Notes under the pieces: model-generated
Database searches by the model: none
The model's input: the letters and a program-made list of their open reading frames with translations, nothing else
Told to the model about the DNA's origin: nothing
NCBI GenBank assembly: GCA_008729055.1
Contig: SDUX01000004.1
Coordinates: 2,854,172-2,918,171, forward strand
Source of the DNA: Pyropia haitanensis
Lineage: Eukaryota; Rhodophyta; Bangiophyceae; Bangiales; Bangiaceae
Reading direction: 5' to 3'
DNA: 64,000 nucleotides
In this document: positions 1 through 10,345 of the stretch, piece by piece
Layout of the letters: each line of letters starts with the position of its first letter
Position numbering within the stretch: position 1 is the stretch's first letter
Translations under genes and position numbers: made by a program

Positions 1-560
1 GCCCCCCACACGCACCCCTTGAATGCAGCGCCTGGCGGGGGGTTGGGATTCTGGACCTTGGGAATCCCAAGGCTGGTATTATCCTTCTTGCCGGCGCACG
101 CGCCGCCGACGGCGCCGCGGCGGTGCGGCCGACCGCGCCGGCTGTCGCCGCGGCGGCCGCCACCGCCCACCCCCCCGCGGCGCCGTCCGTGCCCGCCGTC
201 GTGGCGCTCCCCGCCGCCCGCCTCCCCGCGCCGGCCTCCCCCTCCCCCGCGTCGCCGCCGCCGCCACCGTCGACGGTCCCCCCCCGCTCTGACATCCCCG
301 CCTCTTGCCGTCTGACACGTCCCTCCTCTCCCCTCTGCCGCGTCCGCCCTCGTCTGCCACGCCGCGGCGGGGCTCGTCTGGGGTGCGCAGCCGCCGGCTT
401 GGGTGGGAGCGCACCTTACTCCTCCCCCCCCACCCCCCCCCCCTTCTCCGTGTCTTCCCCTCCCCCCCCCCCCCCCCTTTTCGCACCCACCCCCCCCCCC
501 TTTGACCACCCCCCCCCCCCCCCCCAGCCCACCAACGAGAGCTCTCGCTCCCCAGTGGTC
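1..560. other. GC-rich stretch upstream of the first gene, no gene seen
   Basis: Positions 418-525 are dominated by runs of C broken by T or A. The open frames here are proline- or arginine-rich on both strands and show no recognisable domain. It probably holds the 5' untranslated and promoter region of the gene that starts near 561. Confidence 0.4.
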
Positions 561-755
561 ATGGATGGCGGCGAGTCATCCTCGGACGGGGCCCCCCCCT
601 CCCCCCCCCCCCCCTCCCCCCCCCCCCCCCCCGTGCCCCCGGCACACCCGACGCTGCCGCCGCGGCGCCCGTCGGGGCGGCCGCCTCCCCGGCAGCATCG
701 CCGCTGCCGCCGCCGCCGCCGCCGCCACTGGCGGGCGACGCCCACCTGGCCGACG

Positions 756-795
<40 letters not shown>

Positions 796-924
796 TGCCG
801 CCACGTCGCTGCCGCCCGCGGCGGCGACCAGCCCCGCCGCCGCCGCCGCCGCGGTGGCCGCCGCGCGCATGGCGCGGGCGCCGCCCGTGGCGGCGACGCC
901 GCCAGACGCCGCGCCGCCGCCCGT

Positions 925-978
<54 letters not shown>

Positions 979-1168
979 CGTGCCGCCGCTGGTGCCGTTG
1001 CCGGCGGCGGCGGCCGCCGAGCCGCTGCCCGTGCCGTCGGCACCACCGCCACTGGCGGCGCCGCTGCCGCCGCTGCCGCCGCCGCCGCCGGGCGGCTCCC
1101 CGGTGCTGGCCGCCGTCGCCCCTGCCCCAGACGCCGACGCCGCAGCGGCGGACGCGCCGGCGGCGGAC

Positions 1169-1213
<45 letters not shown>

Positions 1214-1480
1214 ACGCCCGGCACGCCGCCGCCCGTTGGCGGCAGCGTCGGCGGTAGCGGCAGCGGCAGCGGCCTGCGTGGCGGCACGCCCGGGTCCGCC
1301 CCGCGGCTGGCGCTGCCGCCGCGTCCGGTTGGGGCGGCCGACGCGGCCGGCGGCGGCGGGGGGGGCGCCTCCCCGCCCGCGTCGCCACCGTCGCGGCTCA
1401 CCGACGTGGGCGCCTCGCCGGTGGCTGGCGCTGCTGGCGCCACCGCCGGTGGCGGCGGTGGCGGTGGCGGTGGCGGTGGG

Positions 1481-1521
<41 letters not shown>

Positions 1522-1864
1522 GGCGGGCGCGAGCGTGCCGCCGACCCCCCCCCCCCTGCCGACGCGCCCCCCCCCCCTCGGGGGCGCCGCGCTGCGCGCG
1601 GGCGCCCCCCCCCCCCCCTCCGTCGCTGGCGGCGTTGCGTCCAACGACGTGTGCCCCGGGTGTGGCAAGGACGCGCGGGAGGGGGAGGAGGCGCTGCTGC
1701 TGCGGCAGTGCACGCCGCTCAACTGGGTCGTTGCGCTCGTCTTCCCGCTGGTCGGGTGCCTGGTGTTTGCGCCGTGCTGGGCCAACTGCTTTGCCGTCCG
1801 CGTCATCCGGTGCTCCAAGTGTGAGCAAGAGTACAAGAGCAGCCCGGCGTTTTCGCCGGCCTAG
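561..1864 (+). CDS. BRI3/LITAF-like zinc-ribbon membrane-associated protein (frame broken at poly-C)
   Basis: The C-terminal part, about 1648-1848, has a CPGCG pair, then a hydrophobic segment (NWVVALVFPLVGCLVFAPCW), then CSKC. This arrangement of two CxxC knuckles around a hydrophobic patch is shared by brain protein I3 and LITAF-type proteins, which sit on late endosomal or lysosomal membranes. The rest is an Ala/Pro/Gly-rich extension that these families lack. The likely start is ATG 561, reading MDGGESSSDGA, but that is in frame 3. The frame that carries the zinc ribbon is frame 2, and it reads as Ala/Pro/Ser-rich protein back to about 632. The two frames meet in a C tract at 587-632, so an indel in that homopolymer is the simplest explanation. 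Family assignment is moderate; membrane location is inferred from the family. Confidence 0.6.
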
Positions 1865-2517
1865 GCCCGGGGGGGGGGGGGGGGGGGGGGGGGGGAGGGG
1901 GGGTGCCGCGCGCCTCGTCCAGTGGGGGCGGGCGGGGCCGCGACGCGGGCGGCGTGTGTGCGTGGGACGCCGTCCGAGCGCTGTGGTTCTTGTCCCTGTT
2001 CTCTCTTCTTCTGTTTCTCTTCCTCCTTTTTTTTCGTGCCTCGGTCTGGGGCGGTCTCACCCATTGCCGTTCATGGTGTACCTTTTTTTTTCCGCTATCG
2101 CACGCAGCCACTCGTACGGACACGTCCCCTTATTCCCCACCCGCACTGTGCCGCCCCCACGCTCTTTCTTCTGTGTTTTTTTTTTTTTTTTTTTTTTTTT
2201 TCGTCCGCTCGCCTCCACCGTACGGGCCGCCACAGCCGCGGCGCGACCGCCCACACGCACGCGTCGTGCGGCGCACCAACGCATCGCCGCCGCCGCGACA
2301 CCGCCACCCCCGCCACGCGGCCACGCGCCACCCACCGCGGCGGCCACAACGCCAGCCTTCACCCCGCGCGTGCCCGCGGGCGCGTACGAGCGCCACCCCC
2401 CCCCCCCCCCCAACTCCGCCGCCTCTGCCGCCGCCTCAGCCGCGCGGGATGGTCCAGTCCAGTACCCTTCCCCGGTCGCGTGCGCGCTCCCCCCCCCCGT
2501 CACCAGCGGCGCGCCCA
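1865..2517. other. Convergent intergenic region with G27 and T26 runs
   Basis: This is the tail-to-tail spacer between the BRI3-like gene (+) and the beta-propeller gene (-). It starts with 27 consecutive G at 1869-1895, has pyrimidine-rich DNA at 1985-2035, and has 26 consecutive T at 2176-2201. Seen from the minus-strand gene, the T run is an A26 tract about 320 bases past its stop. No gene is seen. Confidence 0.6.
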
Positions 2518-2550
2518 TCACTGGGGCCCCGCGCTGCCGCCGACGGGCTT

Positions 2551-2590
<40 letters not shown>

Positions 2591-5056
2591 GGGGTGGCCC
2601 CGCCGGCGGCCGCCGGCAGCGCCGACGGCGCCGCCGCGCCAGCGGCGGCGGGTGGGGGTGGCCCCGCGTGCGGTGGCGCCAGCGGCGTCGCCGCCGCCAC
2701 CGCAGCCGGGGGGGCGCCGGGCGCCGGCGGCGGCAGCGGCGCCGCCACGGCTGCCGCGCCGGTGGGTGGGGGTGCCCCCGCCGCTGCCGCCGCTGACGGC
2801 GGCGGGGCGGCGGGCCCGCCAAACGATGGGAACGACACGGTGCTCGTGACGGGCAGCAGCACCGCGGACGCGACAAAGCCCGCCTCCTCCCCGCCGTCAC
2901 CGCCGCCACGCGGGCGGTCGGGCCACTGCCGGGTGGTGCTGTTGTCGGCGGTGAGGCAGCTGCCGCCCGCACCGCCGCCGCCGCCGCCGCCGCCGCCGTG
3001 TGCCATTGGCGCCGACGGCGCGGCCGGCGGTGGCAGCGGTGGCAGCGGCGGCAGCTGCGGCGGCAGCAGCGGCCGCGGCGGCAGCGGCGGCAGCGGCGGC
3101 AGCGGCGGCAGCGGCGGCAGCGGCAGCGGCAGCACCGTGCCGCCCGACGCGCCGCGCGTCGGCAGCGCCGCCGCGTCGCCGCCCGACGGCGGCCGCGCGA
3201 GGCGGCCGCCCACGGCGCCACCGCCGCCGCTGCCGCCCGACGCCGGGCGGGACAGCCCCCCCCCCCCCCCCGACGCGGGCCGGGTGAGCCCCCCCCCGAC
3301 GCGGGCCGCGGGATCGTGGCGGGCGGCTTCTCATACGTAAAGTTGCCCGCCTCGTCCTCGTGCTGCAGGTAAAACCCGCCGACCGGCTCGTACGCGATGC
3401 GCCGGGCGGCCATGTGGTGGCGGACGCCCAGGAGCGCGCCGCCGACGACGACGAGCGCGCCAACGACGCCCACCACCATGCACGAGACGACGAGGGCCGA
3501 GGTGCCGCCGCTGCCGGGCACCGCGTCGCCGTGCTCGCCGACGGCCGCGGCGCCGGCGGCCGCACCGCCCGACGCGGCGCCGCCGCTGCCGGCGGCGTTG
3601 GCGATCCCGCCATTGCTCTTCTCCGACGCGAGCAGCCGCCGTGCAAACGTGGACGCGCCAAACATTTCAAAGACGGCGGCCTCGGGGTGGGCGCGCGCCG
3701 GGACGCGCGGCGGCGGCGGCGCCGCGGCCGCCCCGGCCGTGGTGCCACCGCCGCCGCCCGTGGCGTTGATGTCCCCCGCGCCGCCGTCTGCCCAGCGCAC
3801 GGTCGCGACGCTGTGGCCGACGAGGTAGAGGTCTTCGGTCGGGGAGAGGCCCAGCCCCAGCACCCGCTCATAGTGGCGCGGGTACGCCACGCTCTTGTCC
3901 CAGCTGATCACCCGCGCGCCCGACGGCCGCAGCACGCTCACGGGCGTCACCAGCAGCCGCGCCGCGTCCGCCGCGGGGTGGAGCACCGCGGGCGGGAGCG
4001 CCTCGGCATCGTCGACGCCGCCCGCGCCGTCGGCGCCGCCGGCGGCGGGCGCTTCCTCAGCCGCCGGTGCCGGCCCGCCCCCCCCAGCGCTGTCCAGGTA
4101 CAGCAGCCCGCCCGTCTGGCCCGCCACGTACACATTCCCCGACAGGGGCCCGAGGCCAACCGCCAACGTCGGGCGGAGACGCCCCGGCGGGGCCACCCCC
4201 ACGCCCACCTGCCACAGCGCCACCCGCCGGCGGGGCGCGACCTTGCGCACCACCAGCGCCGTTGTCGTGCCCGCCCCCCCCACCTCTGCTCCCCCCGGCC
4301 GGCGGCCGGTGGAGCACCCCAGGTACACCGCACCATCGTCGTCGGCGACCGCCGAGTGCGTCCACGTGCTGACGCCCACGTCGTCAGCGGCGGCGGCGGT
4401 GGCCACCCGCTGGGTGATGGACAGGTCTCCGGAGCGGACGAGGTAGAGGGCGGTGGTGCCATTGACGTCGCCGCCCAGCGGCGCCCGCCCGTACGTGTTG
4501 ACCGCCACCGCCAGCACGCCCGCGGCGAGCGACACCACCGCCGACGCGGTGCTGTTGGCGCCCGTGCGCAGCTGCACACCGGCAAGGACGGTGGGGTAGA
4601 GCGGGCTGAGCTTGGCCACAAACGCATCCGTCGTAGGGGGCGGGGTGCCACTGGGGGTGGGGTGGGGGGTGCCGCCGCCCGCGCTCGCGCCCGCGCTCGC
4701 GCCCGCGCTCGCGTCGGCGCCCGCGTCAGCGCCCGCCTCAGCGCCCGCGTCCGCCGACGTGGCCACGGGCGCGGTCGCCGCCGGCGGCTCGGCCGGCGGC
4801 ACGGCCGCGGCCACCGCCGCCGCCGCAGGGGATGGCGTCGCGACCAGCCGCCGCTCCGCCCCGTCGGTGCGCACAAGCAGCGGCGCCAGCGACGGCGGCG
4901 TCCCCCCCCGCGCACCCCCCCCCGGCCCCCCCCACCGGCGGTGGCGCAGGCCGGCCAGCGCCCGCAACACGCCGTTGAGCAGCGGCAGCCCGCCTGGCTC
5001 CCGCCGCCGCGGCGTCGTCCGGGGGGGCACCAGCCGGACGCCCCCAATCCCCTCCA

Positions 5057-5095
<39 letters not shown>

Positions 5096-6285
5096 CGCCG
5101 CCGTCGGCGGCCACCCGCACCGGCGGGCGCGCCCACCCCCCCGGCGCGTCGGCCGCCGCCGCCGCCGGCGCGGGGTGGTAGTCGACAAAGCCCGCACCCG
5201 TGGCGGCCATGCCGCCCACAACGTACACGTAGCCCGCGGCGTCGGCGGCGAGGCCCACCGCGCCGTCGCCCCCGCCAACGCTGCCAAACGACAGCGGCGT
5301 CGCCCAGTGGTCCGCGACACGCCCATCGTCACGGAACTTGGCAACGAGCACGTGGCTCCCGCGGGGCGGGGGAGGGGGGGGGGGACAGGGGGTGACGCCC
5401 CGCCACCCTCCCCCACGCCCCCCCCCCCCCCCGCCGCCGCCGCCGACGCCGCGGCGGCGGCGGCCGACCCGTTGGTGGCGGCCGCGCTCGTGCCGCCGCC
5501 GCCGCCACCGCCGCCGCCAAACGACCCCCACGTGCGGCCCGCCACGTACACGTGCCCCCGCACCCACAGCACCGCCGCGGCCGTGTCACGGCCGGCGGTG
5601 CCGACGCGGCGCATCCACACCACCCGCCCGGCGGGGGTGAGGCGCGCGACAAACGCGTCGCCGCGGGCGGAGCGGCCGCCCCCCGCGACCGCCGCCGCCA
5701 CCCGCGCCGCCGCCGCCGCCGCCGCCGCCGCGTCGGCGGCACCGCCGCCGCGACCGCCCGCGCCGCCGCCGCTCGCCGCCGCGCCTGCACGCGCTGGCGG
5801 CGGCACCACCGCCGCGCCGCCGCCGCCCGTCACCGCCGCCCGCACCGCGCCGGCAATGCCGCGGACGGCGGTGGGGAGGCGGCCGACCGGCGGCGGCGGC
5901 GGTGTCGTCGCGGCGGCGGCGGCGGCGGCAGCAGCCGGGGGGGGGGCGCCTTCATAAAACAGGGCGGTCCGCGGACGGGCGCCCCCCCCCCCGCCCCCCC
6001 CCCACCGTGCGCCCGCCGCGGCGGCGACGCCCACCTCTGGCCAGCACCCGTCCGCGTCGGCGTCCGCCGCGACGGCCGGCACCGACACGCCCGCCATGTA
6101 CACCGCGCCCGACGGGTCGACGGCCACGGCGGTGGCGCGGTTGTGGCTCGCGCCGCCGCCGACGCGCACGGACGTGAAGCACTCGGGGAGGGCGGCGGCG
6201 GCGGCGGCGGCGCGCGCCACCGCCGCCACCACCACCGCCGCCGCCACCACCACCGTCACGGGCGTCCACGCACCGGCGGGGGGGG

Positions 6286-6319
<34 letters not shown>

Positions 6320-6468
6320 GCCGCCGCCCCGCACGTGCCACCGCCGACGCCGCGACCGGCGGCGGCCGCCACACCCGACGGCCGGCACCACGGCGCGGCC
6401 GCCGCGACGGGCGAGCAGCAGCCGCCACCGCCGGCGCGGCCGTGGCGGGCCGTCACCCCGTGACGCAT
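2518..6468 (-). CDS. Type I membrane protein with beta-propeller (SBBP/NHL-like) repeats, frame broken
   Basis: Read on the minus strand from right to left. A hydrophobic leader (about 6270-6200) precedes several repeats of the form AVAVDPSGAVYMAG, GLAADAAGYVYVVGG, GPLSGNVYVAGQT and GLSPTEDLYLVGHS, typical of beta-propeller blades. Near 3510-3418 there is one clear transmembrane helix (VVSCMVVGVVGALVVVGGAL). A cytoplasmic tail of Gly/Pro/Ala runs to the stop at 2518. The gene is therefore probably a surface or endomembrane receptor-like protein with an extracytoplasmic propeller. Its ligand is unknown. Three successive frames are used. They join at the C/G runs near 5370-5430 and 3256-3295, and probably at a third near 6278-6286, so the start at ATG 6468 is only a candidate. 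Large Ala/Gly insertions lie between blades. Confidence 0.6.
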
Positions 6469-6964
6469 GGCCGCGGTGGTGGCCGCCGCGGAGGAACGGG
6501 GTGGTGCCACGGGCGACGCGAAGAGACGGAAAAAACGGAGAAGGCGACCGCGGCAGGGACCACGACCGCAACCGCGACGGCGGGCACACAATGGCAGCGA
6601 CCGCGACCGCCGGGATCACCCCCCTCCCCGCGGTGGTGGTGGTGCGCGTCGCCGCCGTCGTCGTCGGCACCGCCGCCGCCACCGATACCGCCGCCCCGCC
6701 CGCTGGGCACAACCGCGACGGACGGGCGGTGCCGCGCGGCGGGGCCCGCCAGCGACAGCCGGCGGGACAACTCCCCTTGAGGGCGGCCGGCACCCACGCG
6801 CGGGGGTGGCCGGCGGACGGGGGGGGGGAGGGGGTCCGCCCGCTGCCGCCTGGGTGCTCACAGGGGGGCGGGGGGGCGCGCGCGTCGACGCGGCCGCCTG
6901 CGCCCAGGCGGCCGTGGGCGGCAACATCCCCCACGCTGACCGCCGTCCCCCACCAGCCAGGCGC

Positions 6965-6965
<1 letters not shown>

Positions 6966-7016
<51 letters not shown>

Positions 7017-7017
7017 A
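6966..7017. repeat. CCG/GCC trinucleotide microsatellite
   Basis: An uninterrupted run of about 17 GCC units starts inside 6966 and ends near 7017, just upstream of the beta-propeller gene. Similar pure GCC runs lie at about 931-978 and 32340-32392. Confidence 0.85.
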
Positions 7018-7207
7018 ACCGCAACCGCAACCGCCCCGCGGGTCACCCCGCAGGCCGGCGCGGCGGCCGCGGCGCGCGACGCGGCGCGGCGCGGCGCGGC
7101 GGCGCGCGGCGCGGCGGCCGCCATCGGCCGGCGTGGCGCGGCGGCGGCGGGGGCGGGCAGGTCGAATCCGGCGCTCCCCCCCCCCCCCCCCCCCCCCCAC
7201 CGCACGG

Positions 7208-7287
7208 CATCACCCCTCCCCCTCCCCCACCACCACCCACGTCATGGCATCACCCCTCCCCCTCCCCCACCACCACCCACGTCATGG
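7208..7287. repeat. Two-copy 40-base tandem repeat
   Basis: A 40-base unit beginning CATCACCCCTCCCCCTCC occurs at 7208-7247 and again, with no differences that I can see, at 7248-7287. It is noncoding and lies upstream of the beta-propeller gene. Confidence 0.85.
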
Positions 7288-9754
7288 CCGCGCGGAGTGA
7301 TGGCGGCGCGGCGCGGCGCCCCTCCCCCCCCACCCCCACCCGCCGCCCACGCCAGTCAGTCCCGCCGCGCGGCGGCGTTGGCGACGGCGGCGGGCCGTCC
7401 CGACGGTCCGCCCACGTCGCCCCTGCCGCTCCCGTCCCAGCCGCACCCTCTCCACGGCCATACCCAGCGGCGGTGTACGACGGCGGCCGCGGTGGCGGGA
7501 ACGGGGCGGTGGGGGGGGCGGCGGGAGGGAAACACGGGCACAGGGCGAAGGAGAAGCCACCAGGACAGTACAGGGGGAGGGGGGGGGGGGGCGATGGCTG
7601 TGACGTCATGGGCAAGTGGGTGATGGAGGGGGAGGCTGCAGGGGAGGCTGCTGCGGCGAGGAGGGGGAGGCAGTGGGGGGGGAGGGGGGGGGAGGGGAGG
7701 GGCAGCCGCGGCCGCGCGGCAGCAACGGCCAATGCGGTGGCGACGGCGGCAGCAGAAGGGACACGCGTGACCGTACAGAGTGCCAGCGGCCACGTCATCG
7801 TCCACACTGCACTCTGTTCGTGGAATTCGACAATGTCGACGCCGCAGGCCCGGAGCTCTGTACAGCGCGTCTCCGTTCAGGTCCCACCCAATGCCAACCC
7901 TCCGTTGCTGTACTGAACCACGTTGTGAACTGCAGCACACCGATCAAGTACTGTTGGTGCCTTGATTGCGCGATCATGACCAAGCTGCACTTTCGACGAG
8001 CGGGATTTACTCTGGGAAGTAAATAAATCGTAGGAAACTCTATGGAACATTGCTTGCAACTTGAAAAAGGTGATTCGGCAGCGTGCCCGTGGGTGTGCAA
8101 AACCCTCCTTTGTTCTTCTCCCACGCGAGTGTCAACGTTGGGATCCCCGTCGTCCTGCAGCGAGACGCCGGATCTGTGGCGTGGCGAGGAAAGCCAGACG
8201 GCCAGGGTGCATCCGTCTCCGAGGATGTGCCGAGATCCCCTTCCCCCCACGACAGCCTATCCGGATACGGCGACGTCGGTGGGGTCCCCAACGTGGCGAC
8301 AGCGGGTGAGTAGTCCGCAAGTCAACTTTCGTGTGTTCGCCCTCTCCTGGTCCTCTCCTCGACGGTACTTTTGGAACCTGACAGGCGGGGCCTGCGGCTG
8401 CGGCTCCCTTTGACTGCGCGTGCTGCTCGCGACTGGCACACGAGGGCGCCACGACCTGCCACAGCAGCTGCAGGGGGGTACGCGTATGTACAGTGCGGGT
8501 GCCGCAGGGAGCTGTAATGGGCCACGCAGCTGGGATACCCCGCCGGAGCCTACCAAACGCCTCTGCCCCGCCGCCGACCCGCTACGTAATCCCGCTGCGC
8601 GGCGTCGAGCAGTCGCCTGACAATCATGACACTGTCTTCAGGGGCGAGCGCTGGTGAGGCAGTGCGGTCGCCACCCGACACCCCCGCGCCGTGCGACATC
8701 CAAAGCAGTTGATACCAAGCAGGTGCACGCCCTCACGGACGCGCTCTGCGTCCCGCCTGTTGAGGGCTGCCGCGCGCCCGACTCACGGCTGCTACCACCC
8801 CCCCCCCCCCACCTATTGCGCGGATCAACCGACTGTGTGCGGCTGTCCGCGGCGTGGTCCCCCGCGCGGCGGCGGTGCCAACGCACCGACGCCCCTGTGG
8901 CGGCCGTCCCCCAACGCGGCGACTGGCAGCTGCCGGCGGTACGCACCGGCTGCGGCGGGCGCCAGACGCTGGGGCTAGCTCCCGCCTGTGGCCACGCCAT
9001 CGCCGCGGATCGGCGCGCCGTGGGTCGACGCGCCGCGGATCGGTGGGGCGCCCTCGGCAGCCAGCTGTGGGCGCAATGCCGATACCCGGTGGAGGGGGGG
9101 GGCTTGGGGTAACGCGGGGGGGAGGGCGGCGGGGGCGGGGGAGCGAGGCAAGGTGTCCGCCAGTCGGCCAAACTCGCACGGGCGCTGCCCTCGTGGAGTG
9201 GGTTTGCAAAGTGACCGTTCTGGTGGTGGTAGGCAGAGGCTGGTGCTGGGGGAGGGCGCTTGGGTACCAGCTGGTGGCGTTGGATGCTGGTGCCAACAGC
9301 GAGCGCTGTGGGAGAGGGGCACGAGCCATAGATGAGTGTAAGTGGGAGGGGGAGCGGGGGGAGGGCGCCACGACGTGGCACTGCGATTACGTTTTGAGGG
9401 TGGGAGGCACCTAAGCCGGTGCCGGCCAGTGAGGGGGCAGAGAGGACAGGGTGCACCTCCCCAGCAATGCACACCACCGCTGTCGAGGACCGTCGCGCTT
9501 GCCATGTGCTGCGCGCGTGAGCGGCTGGCTCTCTGCCAGAGGGGCGACGGCTACCAGTGGGACGACGGCAGCGTGGCGGGGGCGGTGGTGGGCGGGGTGC
9601 CATAAAGCTCGGCCCCCCTGCAGTACCCGGGGCGTGTAGACCCGCGGCGTAGCCAGCGCGGTCCATCCCCCCACCATTCCCGTCGCGGCTTCCCTGCCGC
9701 TGGCGCGTGTGGAGGGGGGACGAGCCGCCCGCCCGTGACGCCGTCGGTGCCAGC

Positions 9755-10311
9755 ATGGCGACCGTCGGCCGCTTCCGCCGCGCCGTCGCGGCCGCCGCCG
9801 CGTTGTCGGTAGCCGCTGCGGTCGCCGCCGCGGCGGGCGCCGCCGCCCAGACGGCGTTCAAGATCAACGTGGGCGGCCCCGCGCTGGGCGGCTTTGCCGC
9901 CGACATCCCCTCTGCGCTCGTCGGCGGCACCGCCAAGCGGGTCATTGACGCCCCCGTGTCGGGGACGGCGGGCCTGCCGCCGGCGCTGTACACGTCCTTC
10001 CGCTTCGCGACCGGGCCGGCGTTTTCGTACGCCCTGCCCGTCGACAATGGGGCGTACACCGTCAGCTTGCACTTTGCCGAGATCTGGTGGGGTGCCAAGG
10101 CGCCGGGCAAGCGCATCTTTTCTGTGTCGCTCGAGGGCACGACCGTCCTGTCCAACTACGACCTGTTTGTCGACGCTGGTGCGGACGTGGCGACGGTCAA
10201 GACGTACAACACTGCGGTGGCTGATGGGGTGCTGGACATTGAGTTCACCAGCGTGGTTCAAAACGCGGTGGTAATGGCAATTGAGGTGACGCCGGTGGCG
10301 GGAGGCGGGGA

Positions 10312-10345
<34 letters not shown>

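Larger units (their letters stand above)
6469..9754. other. Long divergent intergenic region, no convincing gene
   Basis: This lies between the beta-propeller gene (-) and the malectin gene (+). It contains a CCG trinucleotide run (6966-7017), CGCGG-type simple repeats (7060-7130), a 40-base tandem repeat (7208-7287), and less GC-biased DNA from about 7780 to 8120. Short open frames are present in all six frames, but none shows a domain or a consistent codon bias. The region from 8640 to 9754 is leader or promoter DNA for the malectin gene. Confidence 0.4.

Noticed and set aside
123..2849. A 908-codon plus-strand frame rich in Arg and Pro
   Set aside because: It is an off-frame reading of the BRI3-like gene and the antisense of the beta-propeller tail. 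The Arg runs come from CGC/CGG reading of GCC repeats.
7616..8026. Plus-strand frame ending FDNVDAAGPELCTARLRSGP and onward to a stop at 8026
   Set aside because: Three overlapping frames in this interval look equally plausible and none has a motif. It is probably just DNA of lower GC.
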